In this document: positions 25,319 to 32,976 of the stretch, in pieces | Layout of the letters: every line of letters starts with the position of its first letter | How positions within the stretch are numbered: the first letter of the stretch is position 1 | Source: Bin87 sp965116565 | Lineage (GTDB): Bacteria; Chloroflexota; Dehalococcoidia; Lucifugimonadales; UBA3495 | Reading direction: 5' to 3' | NCBI GenBank assembly: GCA_965116565.1 | Contig: OZ220699.1 | Location: 1,550,001 to 1,614,000, forward strand | Length of the DNA stretch: 64,000 bases | Notes under the pieces: model-generated | Databases searched by the model: none | The model's input: only the letters and a program-made list of their open reading frames with translations | Told to the model about the DNA's origin: nothing | Translations under genes and position numbers: made by a program

Positions 25319-25756
25319 ATGGCTGACGAAGCTATCGCATTTCCCTCATTGGCCTGGTTTGAGGCCCTGCAGGCGCTGGTCAACGGGGACGCCGGGTACC
25401 GACAGTTCGGCACGGTGGATGCCGACATGGGCGTGAAAGTTGCCGACGATGTTTATGTCATCACGTTCGAGGCATTCGAGTGCAAGGCGGTCAGGGTTGG
25501 CAATGAGTACGACCTGATCAACGTGGACTTTTTCATAGAGATGGGGCCCGACGCCTGGCGAACGATGCTGGAAAACATCAAGGCCAACGACGGAGCCGAA
25601 GCCGGGCAGACATTGGTGAGCCTGGACATGATCCACGAGATCTCGAACAACGCCACCGGAGATCAACTGCGGGCGGACCTTTTCTTCCGGTACAACCAGA
25701 GCCTGCAGCATTTTTTTGACCTGTCCGCCAAGCTGGAAACCACATTCTCCGCCTGA
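25319..25756 (+). CDS. SCP2-like (sterol-carrier-type) domain protein
   Basis: A 145-residue single-domain protein, starting at ATG 25319 behind CCCAGGAGG. The pattern (FPSLAWFEALQALVNGDAGYRQFG at the start, given as residues 8-31 by landmark; then VYVITFEAFECKAVRVG and PDAWRTMLENI) suggests the SCP2 sterol/lipid-binding fold, a hydrophobic-ligand carrier. The C terminus is helical (RYNQSLQHFFDLSAKLE). Assignment is by pattern only. Confidence 0.6.
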   Translation: MADEAIAFPSLAWFEALQALVNGDAGYRQFGTVDADMGVKVADDVYVITFEAFECKAVRVGNEYDLINVDFFIEMGPDAWRTMLENIKANDGAEAGQTLVSLDMIHEISNNATGDQLRADLFFRYNQSLQHFFDLSAKLETTFSA

Positions 25757-25781
25757 AAACGGCCACCGACGAGGGATTTTG

Positions 25782-26888
25782 ATGACCACCGCCACCGTTC
25801 AAGAGCAAGTTGGGATGGACCCGACCGCCGTCGAGGAGTTGGAAAAGCTGTTCCACCAGCAAATCGACCAAGGTTTGCATCCCGGCGCGGGACTGGCCGT
25901 GTACCGCCACGGCAAGCTCGCGGTGGACATCTGGGGTGGGCTGGCCGACGATGCGGCCGGCACGCCGGTGGACAGCGATACCATGTTCATCCTGTACTCG
26001 TCCACCAAGCCGCTGGCCGCCGCCTGTTTGCACATTCTTTGGGAACGAGGGCAACTGGACTGGGACGACGCGGTGATCCAGTACTGGCCCGGGTTCGCCA
26101 AGCACAACAAGGGGGGCGTGACCATCCGGCACATCCTGACGCACAGAGGCGGCTTTCCCGAGACGCCGCCGGAGCTTTCCTGGGACCGGTGGCAGGACTG
26201 GGACTACGTGGTCAAGTGCATGGAGGACGTCATACCGGACTACCCGGCCGGGCAGATCATGGCCTACCATCCGCGCAACTTTGGATGGGTGATCGGCGAA
26301 CTGGTGCAGCGCATCGACGGGCGGCACATCGGGATCTTTCTGCGTGAAGAGATCCTGGATCCGCTGGGGATTTTTGACGGGTACGTGGGCCTGCCGCCGG
26401 AGCTGGAGCACCGGGTGTCCCGCATTCACGCCATGGAGGACTGCGACCGACCCGGAATGATCCGCCCCTACAACCGTCCCGAGGTTCACCAGGCGGTTCA
26501 CCCCGCGGGCGGCGGGATATTTGCTGCCCGGGGATTGGCGCGGTTCTACGCGATGATGGGCAACGGCGGCGAACTGGACGGGGTGCGCGTCATGAAGCCG
26601 GAAACGGTGGCGGAGGGTACGCGACTGCAGCTTGAGGCCAACGACTTTTCGCTGGGCACGCGAATGCGTCGCTCGCTGGGCCTGGTGCTGGACGACAACC
26701 GCATGGGAGTCACCTCCGCCAACGGCGCCGGCACCTTTGGCCACGGCGGGGCCGGCACCTCGGTGGGTTGGGCCGATCCGGAGATGGGCCTGGCGGTGGC
26801 ATACATCACCAACGGGTTCCGCGCGAGCGCGACCAACAACCCGCGGCTCGCGAGTATCTCGCGGGCCGTACGGGCGGCGTGCCGGTAG
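25782..26888 (+). CDS. beta-lactamase-family serine hydrolase
   Basis: A 368-residue penicillin-binding-protein-like hydrolase (class C/EstB group). The SxxK motif is Ser73-Lys76 (LYSSTKPLA), a Tyr follows in MAYHPRNFGW (Tyr162), and the third motif is HGG in FGHGGAGTS. No signal peptide is visible, so it is probably a cytosolic esterase or amidase and not a secreted beta-lactamase. The start at 25782 follows CGAGGGA. It ends three bases before the DUF952 gene. Confidence 0.82.
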   Translation: MTTATVQEQVGMDPTAVEELEKLFHQQIDQGLHPGAGLAVYRHGKLAVDIWGGLADDAAGTPVDSDTMFILYSSTKPLAAACLHILWERGQLDWDDAVIQYWPGFAKHNKGGVTIRHILTHRGGFPETPPELSWDRWQDWDYVVKCMEDVIPDYPAGQIMAYHPRNFGWVIGELVQRIDGRHIGIFLREEILDPLGIFDGYVGLPPELEHRVSRIHAMEDCDRPGMIRPYNRPEVHQAVHPAGGGIFAARGLARFYAMMGNGGELDGVRVMKPETVAEGTRLQLEANDFSLGTRMRRSLGLVLDDNRMGVTSANGAGTFGHGGAGTSVGWADPEMGLAVAYITNGFRASATNNPRLASISRAVRAACR

Positions 26889-26891
26889 CTG

Positions 26892-27248
26892 ATGGCCGAC
26901 ATCATTTACCACCTGGCGTTTCGCGCTGATTGGGAGGCTGGGCTGGCCGCCGGGGAGTACCGGGCGCCGTCGCTGGCGGAGGAGGGTTTCATCCACGCCA
27001 GCGGGGACGAGGAGCAGATGCTCAGCGTCGCCGCCCGCCTGTTCGCCGGCCGCGCCGACCTGCTGGCGCTTGACGTGGACACGGAGCGACTGCCTGAGGA
27101 TTCCCCGGTAATTCGCGAGCCGGCAAGGTCGGGCGAACTCTATCCGCACGTGTACGGGCCGATCAATCCCGACGCCGTGGTGAAGGTGCGGACGTTGGTT
27201 CCCGACGCGGCTGATCCCAGCGCGTTCACGCTGACCGATCCGGACTGA
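26892..27248 (+). CDS. DUF952 domain-containing protein
   Basis: A 118-residue protein with the DUF952 pattern: IYHLAFRADWEAG near the N terminus, EGFIHASGDEEQML (conserved FIH(A/C)S), LLALDVDTERL and YPHVYGPINPDAV. The family is an uncharacterised single-domain fold related to ADP-ribosyl-type enzymes by some comparisons, which I cannot confirm. It overlaps no gene and follows the serine hydrolase after three bases, so it is in the same transcript. Confidence 0.8.
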   Translation: MADIIYHLAFRADWEAGLAAGEYRAPSLAEEGFIHASGDEEQMLSVAARLFAGRADLLALDVDTERLPEDSPVIREPARSGELYPHVYGPINPDAVVKVRTLVPDAADPSAFTLTDPD

Positions 27249-27287
27249 GTTGGGCTGGGGTTCAGTATCCATTATTCCGACGAGCAG

Positions 27288-28205
27288 TTGGCGATCATCC
27301 GGGCGGTGATATCTTCCCTGCCGACTCTGGATCCTTTCAGTATCTCGCTGCGGGACGAAGCGGTTTCACGCGGCGATTGTCCCCAGGGATTATGGCCTTT
27401 GTGGCCGCTGGCGCAGGACGCCGAACTTTGGGGCCTGCTCCTCGCCGACGATCGCATTGAGCGGTTTTCGGTGTACGGCCTGTTTCCCGCTGTTTACCCG
27501 ATGGTTTATGGGGCCGAGCCTGATCGCACGACTGTACGGTACGATGGGCGGACGCGCGGTCGGGTCGCCATCATGGGGGACGGCGATAACACCGTCGTGA
27601 TCAAGCCGCGCCAGAGCAGCCGCGAGGCCGAGATAGCGCTGATTGCCAGTAACCTCGGGGTAGGGCCACAGCAGATGCCCACAGTTGACGGGTTCGTCAC
27701 TGAGGAGTTCGTGGACGGCGCGTTCCTCACTGACCTGCCGCCGGATGATGCTACGCCCGACCGTATGCGAGTGGTGGGAGAGTCGTTGGCGGACGCGCTG
27801 TCGCGGCTACACGCCGCCGGAGTGTGTTACAACGACGCGACCATTGCCGATCCCGAAGGCCGCTCGCACGTCATCGTGCGCGACGACGGTTCCATTCGTT
27901 TGATCGACTTCGGAGTTGCCCTGCTGTTGGACAACCATCCCGAAAACCTGACCTTTGAGGATGCCTGGAACGCCGCCCGCACCGATCCCATGTTCCGGCT
28001 GTTCCGGCAGATGACGGGCGGCGATGACGGCGAGTCTCTGGGCAGGTTCGTGGGAGACTATGGGCGACGGTTGGCCGGACAGACCGCGGCGGACATTCAG
28101 GCGCGGGACTGGCGCATCGCCGAGGAAGGGGCGTCGATGATCGCGTCCCGGTTCGGGTCTGCCGCTGCCGACGCGCTGCGGGCAGGTTTGGCCAACAGCC
28201 GTTAG
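27288..28205 (+). CDS. protein-kinase-like fold protein
   Basis: A 305-residue protein of the kinase-like superfamily. Residues about 95-240 show TVVIKPRQSS (Lys), REAEIALIASNLGVGP, RLHAAGVCYNDATI (catalytic-loop-like HAxGVCYND) and IRLIDFGVALL (DFG). It resembles atypical lipopolysaccharide-core or small-molecule kinases more than Hanks-type kinases. The first 60 residues are a separate helical region. The TTG at 27288 is the best start I can find. A CTG at 27255 would add 11 residues (SIHYSDEQ...) that read as protein, so the true start is unsure. Confidence 0.65.
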   Translation: MAIIRAVISSLPTLDPFSISLRDEAVSRGDCPQGLWPLWPLAQDAELWGLLLADDRIERFSVYGLFPAVYPMVYGAEPDRTTVRYDGRTRGRVAIMGDGDNTVVIKPRQSSREAEIALIASNLGVGPQQMPTVDGFVTEEFVDGAFLTDLPPDDATPDRMRVVGESLADALSRLHAAGVCYNDATIADPEGRSHVIVRDDGSIRLIDFGVALLLDNHPENLTFEDAWNAARTDPMFRLFRQMTGGDDGESLGRFVGDYGRRLAGQTAADIQARDWRIAEEGASMIASRFGSAAADALRAGLANSR

Positions 28206-28217
28206 AGCGGCTCGCGG

Positions 28218-28246
28218 TGGACACCGACGGGATGGCGGCTTACTAT
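28218..28246 (+). promoter_or_regulatory. sigma70-type promoter for the ThDP enzyme gene
   Basis: TGGACA (28218-28223) and TACTAT (28241-28246) are 17 bp apart, 41 bases before ATG 28287. Transcription would begin about 28253, which supports the ATG at 28287 over an in-frame ATG at 28245. Confidence 0.6.
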
Positions 28247-28286
28247 GCCACCACTCGTTTATGCAATCATGTCAAGGAGATTCGCT

Positions 28287-30005
28287 ATGCAGACCAGGCA
28301 GATGACCGCCAGCGCACCCCGACTGATGGTCGAACAGCTCGTGGCGTCCGGCGTCAAGTACGTTTTCAACAACTCCGGCTCCCGCGAGGCGCTGTTCTTC
28401 GACGCGCTGCACGCGCGCTCCGACATCCACGGCATCCTTGGCCTGCACGAAGGCGCGGTGACTGCCATGGCCGGCGGCTACACCCAGGGCAGCCTCACTC
28501 CCGGCGTGATGGTGGTCCACCTGGGCGCGGGTCTGGCGCAGGCCATGGGGCAGTTGATCAACATCTGGACGGGCAGCCTGCCGGTGGTGGTTATCACCTT
28601 CGCCGGCGACACGGGGAGCTTCGCGGGCAAGATCAGCCTGGACGTCAGTCATAACGCGGGACCAACCGCCATCGCCGCGCCGATGATGAAAGCCAACTGG
28701 ACAGTGATTGAGCCGGAGGGCCTGCCCGCAGCCCTGGAGCGCGCCCTGCGCGTCGCCATGACGCCGCCGGTGGGACCCGTGCATCTGGCCGTGTACGACC
28801 GACTGCTGGGGCCGCAGGAACACACCGCCAACATCATCGATGGCGGCATCCCTGAGTTCCGAGCGGGCTACCCGTCGGACTCGGACGTGGAGGCGGTGGC
28901 GAGCGCGTTGCGGGACGCCCAGCGCCCGATGATGTACGTGGGCGACGGCATATGGAAAAGCGGAGCCATCGCCGAGGTCACGGCGTTGGCGGAACGGTTC
29001 GGCGTGCCGGTGGTCGGTGATCCCCGCGCCTTCCCCATCAAGCACCCGCTGCATGCGGGCGGGCGGCGACTCGAGCAGGCGGGCGATATCGACCCCGACC
29101 TGATCCTGTGCGTCGGTGTGACGCACAACGGCGCGGGCAACGCCAGCGACTATACCGCCTTCTTCAACGCCCAGCGCACCGTCGCCATCGGCGCGGACGC
29201 TGAGAATTTGGAGAACATCCCGGGCCTCGACCTGGCCGTGCTGGCGGACGAGAAACGTGCCGCGCAAAGCCTTCTGGATGCCACCGTTGGCGACGATATG
29301 TCCGACCGGCGCGGGTGGGCTCGCGAGGAGGTGGCGTCGCTCCGCGCCCGCATTCGCGCCAACGCGCAGAACATCCCGTCCCAGGAGGGCAGGGTGCGCC
29401 CGGTAGTGTTGGGGGACGCGCTGGACGCGGCGCTGGAACGCCGCGGCGGGGGCCTGGTGACAATCGAACAGTTCGCCGTGGCGCAGGACATATTGGATAA
29501 CACCGGCGAACCGGGCAACAACCAGTACATCCGGCCCGCGGGCGGCTCTGAGGGCTACGGCGCGGGAGCGGCGATTGGAGCGAAGCTGGGCGCGCCGGAC
29601 AAGCCGGTGGTCGGCCTGGTTGGGGACGGGTCGCTGTACTACTCCGATCATGCGCTGTGGACGGCGGCCAGCCACAGCGTGCCGGTGATGTACGTGATAT
29701 CCAACAACGGCGCGTACGGCATCGTGGCCAACTCGTGGTACAACGCCGGCGCGGAGATGAAGGACACCGGTGAGTATCGCGGGGTCGTTCTGGACAACAT
29801 CGATCCGGTCAAACTGGCCGAGGGTTACGGCGTGGAGGCGGCGGACGCCACCGATGAGGCGACAATCGGCGAGGCCATTGAGCGGGGTCTGCGGGTGGTC
29901 GAGGACGAAAAGCGACCATACCTGCTCAATGTTCACCTGCCGCTGGGCCTGCCCCCGGGAGGACATCCGGGGCAGATCTACAGCCTGAGCGACGAGATTG
30001 GGTAA
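28287..30005 (+). CDS. thiamine diphosphate-dependent enzyme (acetolactate synthase/decarboxylase-like)
   Basis: A 572-residue three-domain ThDP enzyme. The PYR domain has FNNSGSREALFFD and LGLHEGAVTAMAGG, with the catalytic Glu55. The middle domain lacks clear FAD features. The PP domain has VGLVGDGSLYYSDHALW and SNNGAYG, the GDG...NN cofactor motif. AAGGAGA lies seven bases before ATG 28287. It resembles benzoylformate decarboxylase, 2-hydroxyacyl-CoA lyase and sulfo-ThDP enzymes. The specific reaction cannot be fixed, and no small acetolactate synthase subunit is nearby. A 10-bp hairpin follows. Confidence 0.85.
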   Translation: MQTRQMTASAPRLMVEQLVASGVKYVFNNSGSREALFFDALHARSDIHGILGLHEGAVTAMAGGYTQGSLTPGVMVVHLGAGLAQAMGQLINIWTGSLPVVVITFAGDTGSFAGKISLDVSHNAGPTAIAAPMMKANWTVIEPEGLPAALERALRVAMTPPVGPVHLAVYDRLLGPQEHTANIIDGGIPEFRAGYPSDSDVEAVASALRDAQRPMMYVGDGIWKSGAIAEVTALAERFGVPVVGDPRAFPIKHPLHAGGRRLEQAGDIDPDLILCVGVTHNGAGNASDYTAFFNAQRTVAIGADAENLENIPGLDLAVLADEKRAAQSLLDATVGDDMSDRRGWAREEVASLRARIRANAQNIPSQEGRVRPVVLGDALDAALERRGGGLVTIEQFAVAQDILDNTGEPGNNQYIRPAGGSEGYGAGAAIGAKLGAPDKPVVGLVGDGSLYYSDHALWTAASHSVPVMYVISNNGAYGIVANSWYNAGAEMKDTGEYRGVVLDNIDPVKLAEGYGVEAADATDEATIGEAIERGLRVVEDEKRPYLLNVHLPLGLPPGGHPGQIYSLSDEIG

Positions 30006-30011
30006 ACTGCA

Positions 30012-30046
30012 CCCCGTGGGCGGGGAATCGTTTTCTGCCCACGGGG
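30012..30046 (+). terminator. hairpin after the ThDP enzyme gene
   Basis: A perfect 10-bp inverted repeat, CCCCGTGGGC and GCCCACGGGG, with a 15-base loop that contains TTTTCT. It starts seven bases after the stop codon. There is no T-run after the stem, so it may be a stabilising or rho-assisted terminator. Confidence 0.6.
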
Positions 30047-30069
30047 GATTATCCCGGGCGAGGAATCCC

Positions 30070-30353
30070 GTGGCACATCCTGTTGATGTACAGCAGCGAG
30101 GCAAATATCTGATCTGGTTGCAATACTCCGACGAATCCAATGGGGGGTGGACCTGTCGGACGTCGCGGGCGAAAGCGTCTTCAAAGCGTGGGATACGCCA
30201 GGTTATTTTGATAAGGTGCATATTGCGCCGCATCGGGCCGTCGCATGGGGCGATGAGATCGAACTGTGCCCTGATGCTCTGTACCTTGAACTCACCGGCA
30301 AGCCGGGAGAGGAAATCATGCCGACCGCCAAATCTATCATGCGAGATGCCTGA
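30070..30353 (+). pseudogene. DUF2442 protein, frameshifted
   Basis: Two frames together give a DUF2442 domain. From GTG 30070: HPVDVQQRGKYLIWLQYSDE, ending at a run of six G (30142-30147). Then, one frame over, VDLSDVAGESVFKAWDTPGYF and WGDEIELCPDALYLELTG to the stop at 30353. The break lies exactly in the G6 run, so it is a slip mutation, a sequencing error or slippage. The second half could start alone at GTG 30147. DUF2442 commonly pairs with DUF4160 in toxin-antitoxin-like modules, and the next gene is DUF4160. Confidence 0.7.
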
Positions 30354-30606
30354 AGTTTGTCGGTTCAATTGAATTACCATTCGCATCTATTTCAAGGAGC
30401 ATGGGCCGGCGCATTTCCACGCGCTCTGCGGAGAACACGAAGCGCAAATAACAACGGGTTCTCTTGCCGTCTTGCACGGTAGCCTGCCAACACGGCGACA
30501 GCGTGAAGTCATGGAATGGGCGGCGCACCGGCAGGACGAACTGTGGACGTGCTGGAATAATGCCCAAGCCGGCGAGTTGCCTGGCGCCATCGCGCCGCTC
30601 CAGTAG
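30346..30606 (+). pseudogene. DUF4160 protein with in-frame stop
   Basis: ATG 30346 overlaps the end of the DUF2442 frame. The reading is MPEVCRFN, a TGA at 30370-30372, then ITIRIYFKEHGPAHFHA (DUF4160 signature of His residues), EVMEWAAHRQDELWTCW and IAPLQ to the stop at 30606. The TGA stands where a Gly codon (GGA) is expected, a single-base change. The pair DUF2442/DUF4160 is therefore damaged in both members. Confidence 0.75.
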
Positions 30607-30680
30607 CCTCCGGCCTCAACCGATTTGATCTTGACCCGGGTTTTTTTCGAAGGCGCGAACTTTATTTTGGTTGGCGCGCT

Positions 30681-30689
30681 TGCTATGAT
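30681..30689 (+). promoter_or_regulatory. extended -10 promoter for the VOC gene
   Basis: TTGCTATGAT contains TGnTATGAT, an extended -10 element, with the -10 hexamer TATGAT at 30684-30689 about 45 bases before ATG 30734. The -35 region is AT-rich but not consensus, as is common with extended -10 promoters. Confidence 0.55.
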
Positions 30690-30733
30690 GATGTAACTCA
30701 CAACCAAATTCATTGCGGAAACGGGAGGAGAAT

Positions 30734-31243
30734 ATGGGTTACACACCGAGAAATCTGGGACACGTCAACATCTTTGTCCGCAATGCGGAGCGTGCCCGCG
30801 ACTGGTATGAAGACCTGCTGGGCCTGCACACCTATGGGTTCTTCCCGGGCCGCGCCGCCTTCATGTCCGCCGACCTGGGCAACTCCCATGAGATCGCGCT
30901 GACCCAGGTGGGCGAGGACGCGCTGGGGCCGCAGGGCGGACAGGTGGGCCTGAACCACATGGCCTGGTATATGGAAACCCTGGATGACCTCAAAGAGCTT
31001 TACCACAGGGTCAAGGAGAAGGGCATCCAAATCGACCGCGTGTCCGACCACGGGCACGCTATCGGGATATACATCCGCGACCCCGACGGCAACGGGATCG
31101 AGTTGTCCTACGAAATGCCTCGCGAGCAGTGGGGGCACGACGAAAGCGGCTACATGATCGGCGGGACCGAAAAAGGCCGGATGCCGGGCCCGTGGGATGA
31201 GGAACTGGCCGCGCAGGCGGCGTTGGCGGGTGCGGCGCACTAG
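30734..31243 (+). CDS. VOC family (glyoxalase/extradiol dioxygenase-like) protein
   Basis: A 169-residue vicinal-oxygen-chelate protein from ATG 30734 behind GGGAGGAGA. Metal ligands are probably the His in NLGHVNIFVRN, His in GLNHMAWY and Glu in DPDGNGIELSYE. YEDLLGLHTYGFFPGRAAF is typical of the catechol 2,3-dioxygenase-like subgroup. The C-terminal 35 residues (MIGGTEKGRMPGPWDEEL) extend past the fold. The substrate is unknown; ring-cleavage or lactoylglutathione-type chemistry is possible. An older start at 30713 would duplicate the ribosome-binding region. Confidence 0.82.
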   Translation: MGYTPRNLGHVNIFVRNAERARDWYEDLLGLHTYGFFPGRAAFMSADLGNSHEIALTQVGEDALGPQGGQVGLNHMAWYMETLDDLKELYHRVKEKGIQIDRVSDHGHAIGIYIRDPDGNGIELSYEMPREQWGHDESGYMIGGTEKGRMPGPWDEELAAQAALAGAAH

Positions 31244-31268
31244 ACGTCTCCACCATCAGGACACGATT

Positions 31269-31297
31269 GTAGGGGAGGGTTTCAAACCCTACCCTAC
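31269..31297. repeat. palindromic REP-like repeat, TTTCAAA type
   Basis: GTAGGGGAGGGT and ACCCTACCCTAC flank TTCAA. It is one of four related intergenic hairpins in this part of the window (39753-39773, 44044-44064, 45211-45233) with GGGCGGGT...ACCCGCCC arms. It lies 25 bases after the VOC stop. Confidence 0.65.
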
Positions 31298-31347
31298 GCG
31301 TTTGTGAGGTCGGTAGCCGTTGGGCCAGAGGTGCGGCGGGCCGAGTG

Positions 31348-31695
31348 TCAGGGGTTGCAGATCGCCAGCGCGCGATCCATCACCGGCCCCAGATCGGATT
31401 TTGCGCCGGGATTGGCCGGGTCGTCCCGCCATACCGTCTCAAGATCGCTGAATGTGATGTCGGGATGGCGTTCCGCCACCCAAACGGACGCCAAAGGGTT
31501 CAACGCGTAGTATTGGCCGCCGACCTCCGCCCAGATTGCGCGCGGCCCTTCGCAATACAACGTCGCCGTCTCAACATGGAATGGCCAGGCGTCGCCGAAT
31601 TCGGCGCTACTAACGGTGATCGGCGCAGACGTTCCGCAAGCTACAAGCGCCATCGCCATCACAACCGCGCAACCGGCCAATGTGACGGTGGTCAT
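31348..31695 (-). CDS. putative lipoprotein, DUF2511/YebY-like
   Basis: About 115 residues from ATG 31695. The signal segment VTLAGCAVVMAMALVAC ends with a lipidation Cys. The mature part has ITVSSAEFGDAWPFHVETA, LYCEGPRAIWAEVGG and QYYALNPLASVW, which match the DUF2511 (YebY-like) pattern of small exported proteins. The function is unknown. Upstream, CAGGGGGTG is a reasonable ribosome-binding site. The C terminus (VMDRALAICNP) is conserved-looking. It follows the LLM gene on the same strand after 63 bases. Confidence 0.6.
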   Translation of the reverse strand: MTTVTLAGCAVVMAMALVACGTSAPITVSSAEFGDAWPFHVETATLYCEGPRAIWAEVGGQYYALNPLASVWVAERHPDITFSDLETVWRDDPANPGAKSDLGPVMDRALAICNP

Positions 31696-31758
31696 GAGGC
31701 AACACCCCCTGTTTCCGTACCCGGACGATGCTCCTATTGCGTCGGGCTCGTCCAACGT

Positions 31759-32787
31759 CTATTTGAAGTGAGGCATCACCTGCTCGCTGATCAGCCGCAG
31801 CGAGTTCTTCACCCGGTCGTAGGGGATGCGCCCGCCGTAGTTGACCTCCATCACCACGCCGGTTGCGCCGAAGTCCTCCTGGTATCCCTGGAATCGCTCC
31901 GCGATTTCCTGGGGCGTCCCGAAAACCACGCGCTGGCGCAGCACGTCCTCGTATGGGGTTTGTGCGGTACGTCGGATACGTTCTGCGGTTTCCGCGCTGG
32001 CGGCGGTTTTCACCAGTTCGCTGGCCGCGTACTGGATGGCGGACATAGCGCTGGCTTCAGGCTCGGCGTGGGCTCGCTCGGTGGTCTCGGCGCAGTACAC
32101 GGGGATGCGGATTGCGATGTCGGCGGTTCCGGTGTGGCCGCCCTCGGCGCGGCTGGCGTTGTACGATGCGATGCGCTCCTGGAGTTGGGCCTTGCCGGTG
32201 TTGGCGCTGACGAATATGGGATGGCCCAGCTTGCCGATCAGCGGGAATGTATCCTCGCCGGCAACAGCGACGCGCACCGGCGGGTAGGGTTGCTGGTAGG
32301 GCTTGGGGACCACCGTCACATCGTGGTAGCTGTGGAACTCGCCGTCGTGGGAGAACTCGTCGCTGTGCCACGCCTTCATGATGATTTCCAGCGCTTCCAG
32401 GAAGCGGGCGCGGCTTTGCGAATACGGGACGTTGTAGCCTTCGTAGTATTTGGTGAGGCCGCTGCGCCCGATGCCGAACTCGAACCGGCCTTTACTGATG
32501 TGGTCGACCGTGGCGGCTTCCTCGGCGACGCGGAGGGGATTGGTCAGCGGCAGCACCTGCACCGCGAGACCGGTGCGGATACGCTTGGTGCGGGCCGCGA
32601 TGGCGCTGGCGATTACCATGGGAGACGCGAGGACGGCGCGCTCGGGACTGAAGTGGTGCTCCGCGAGCCACACGGTGTCGAAACCCATCGCCTCGGCGTC
32701 GTCGATCTGGTTGAAGGACTCGTCGAAAGCCTCCGCCTGGGTCCTGTTTTCCCCGACGTGGAAGTCGGTGAACATGCCGAAATTCAT
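31759..32787 (-). CDS. LLM class flavin-dependent oxidoreductase
   Basis: A 342-residue luciferase-like TIM-barrel protein. Landmarks are MNFGMFTDFHV, FDTVWLAEHHFSPERAVLASP, TGLAVQVLPLTNPLRVAEE, HISKGRFEFGIGRSG and EILDIMKAWHSDEF-type regions. It uses reduced FMN (or F420) for monooxygenation or hydride transfer. The AEHHF motif is typical of the alkanal-monooxygenase-like branch. The substrate is unknown. Expanded sets of such flavoproteins are characteristic of SAR202-like Chloroflexota. It is divergent from the downstream GMC gene with a 190-base gap. Confidence 0.88.
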   Translation of the reverse strand: MNFGMFTDFHVGENRTQAEAFDESFNQIDDAEAMGFDTVWLAEHHFSPERAVLASPMVIASAIAARTKRIRTGLAVQVLPLTNPLRVAEEAATVDHISKGRFEFGIGRSGLTKYYEGYNVPYSQSRARFLEALEIIMKAWHSDEFSHDGEFHSYHDVTVVPKPYQQPYPPVRVAVAGEDTFPLIGKLGHPIFVSANTGKAQLQERIASYNASRAEGGHTGTADIAIRIPVYCAETTERAHAEPEASAMSAIQYAASELVKTAASAETAERIRRTAQTPYEDVLRQRVVFGTPQEIAERFQGYQEDFGATGVVMEVNYGGRIPYDRVKNSLRLISEQVMPHFK

Positions 32788-32976
32788 AGCATCCTCCCTG
32801 GCGCAACGCGGCGCACGGTAGGCTGGATTATAGAGCGTGGCGGTGGCGGCGTCATCCGTGGAGGCACGGAGCCGGCGGCGCCAGGGAGCGGAACGGCCTT
32901 TTCAACGCCAACTCCGTGCTTTATCCTTGCCCGAGTTTGAAGACGACGTACGACCAACGCGACGACAGGTGACGGT

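Noticed and set aside
30370..30372. TGA in DUF4160 read as selenocysteine or recoded
   Set aside because: The expected residue is Gly and no SECIS-like hairpin is seen; other genes in the window use TGA as a normal stop.
28272..30386. A 700-codon open frame antisense to the ThDP enzyme
   Set aside because: It mirrors the codon structure of the sense gene, has no domain character, and the sense strand has complete ThDP motifs, promoter and ribosome-binding site.
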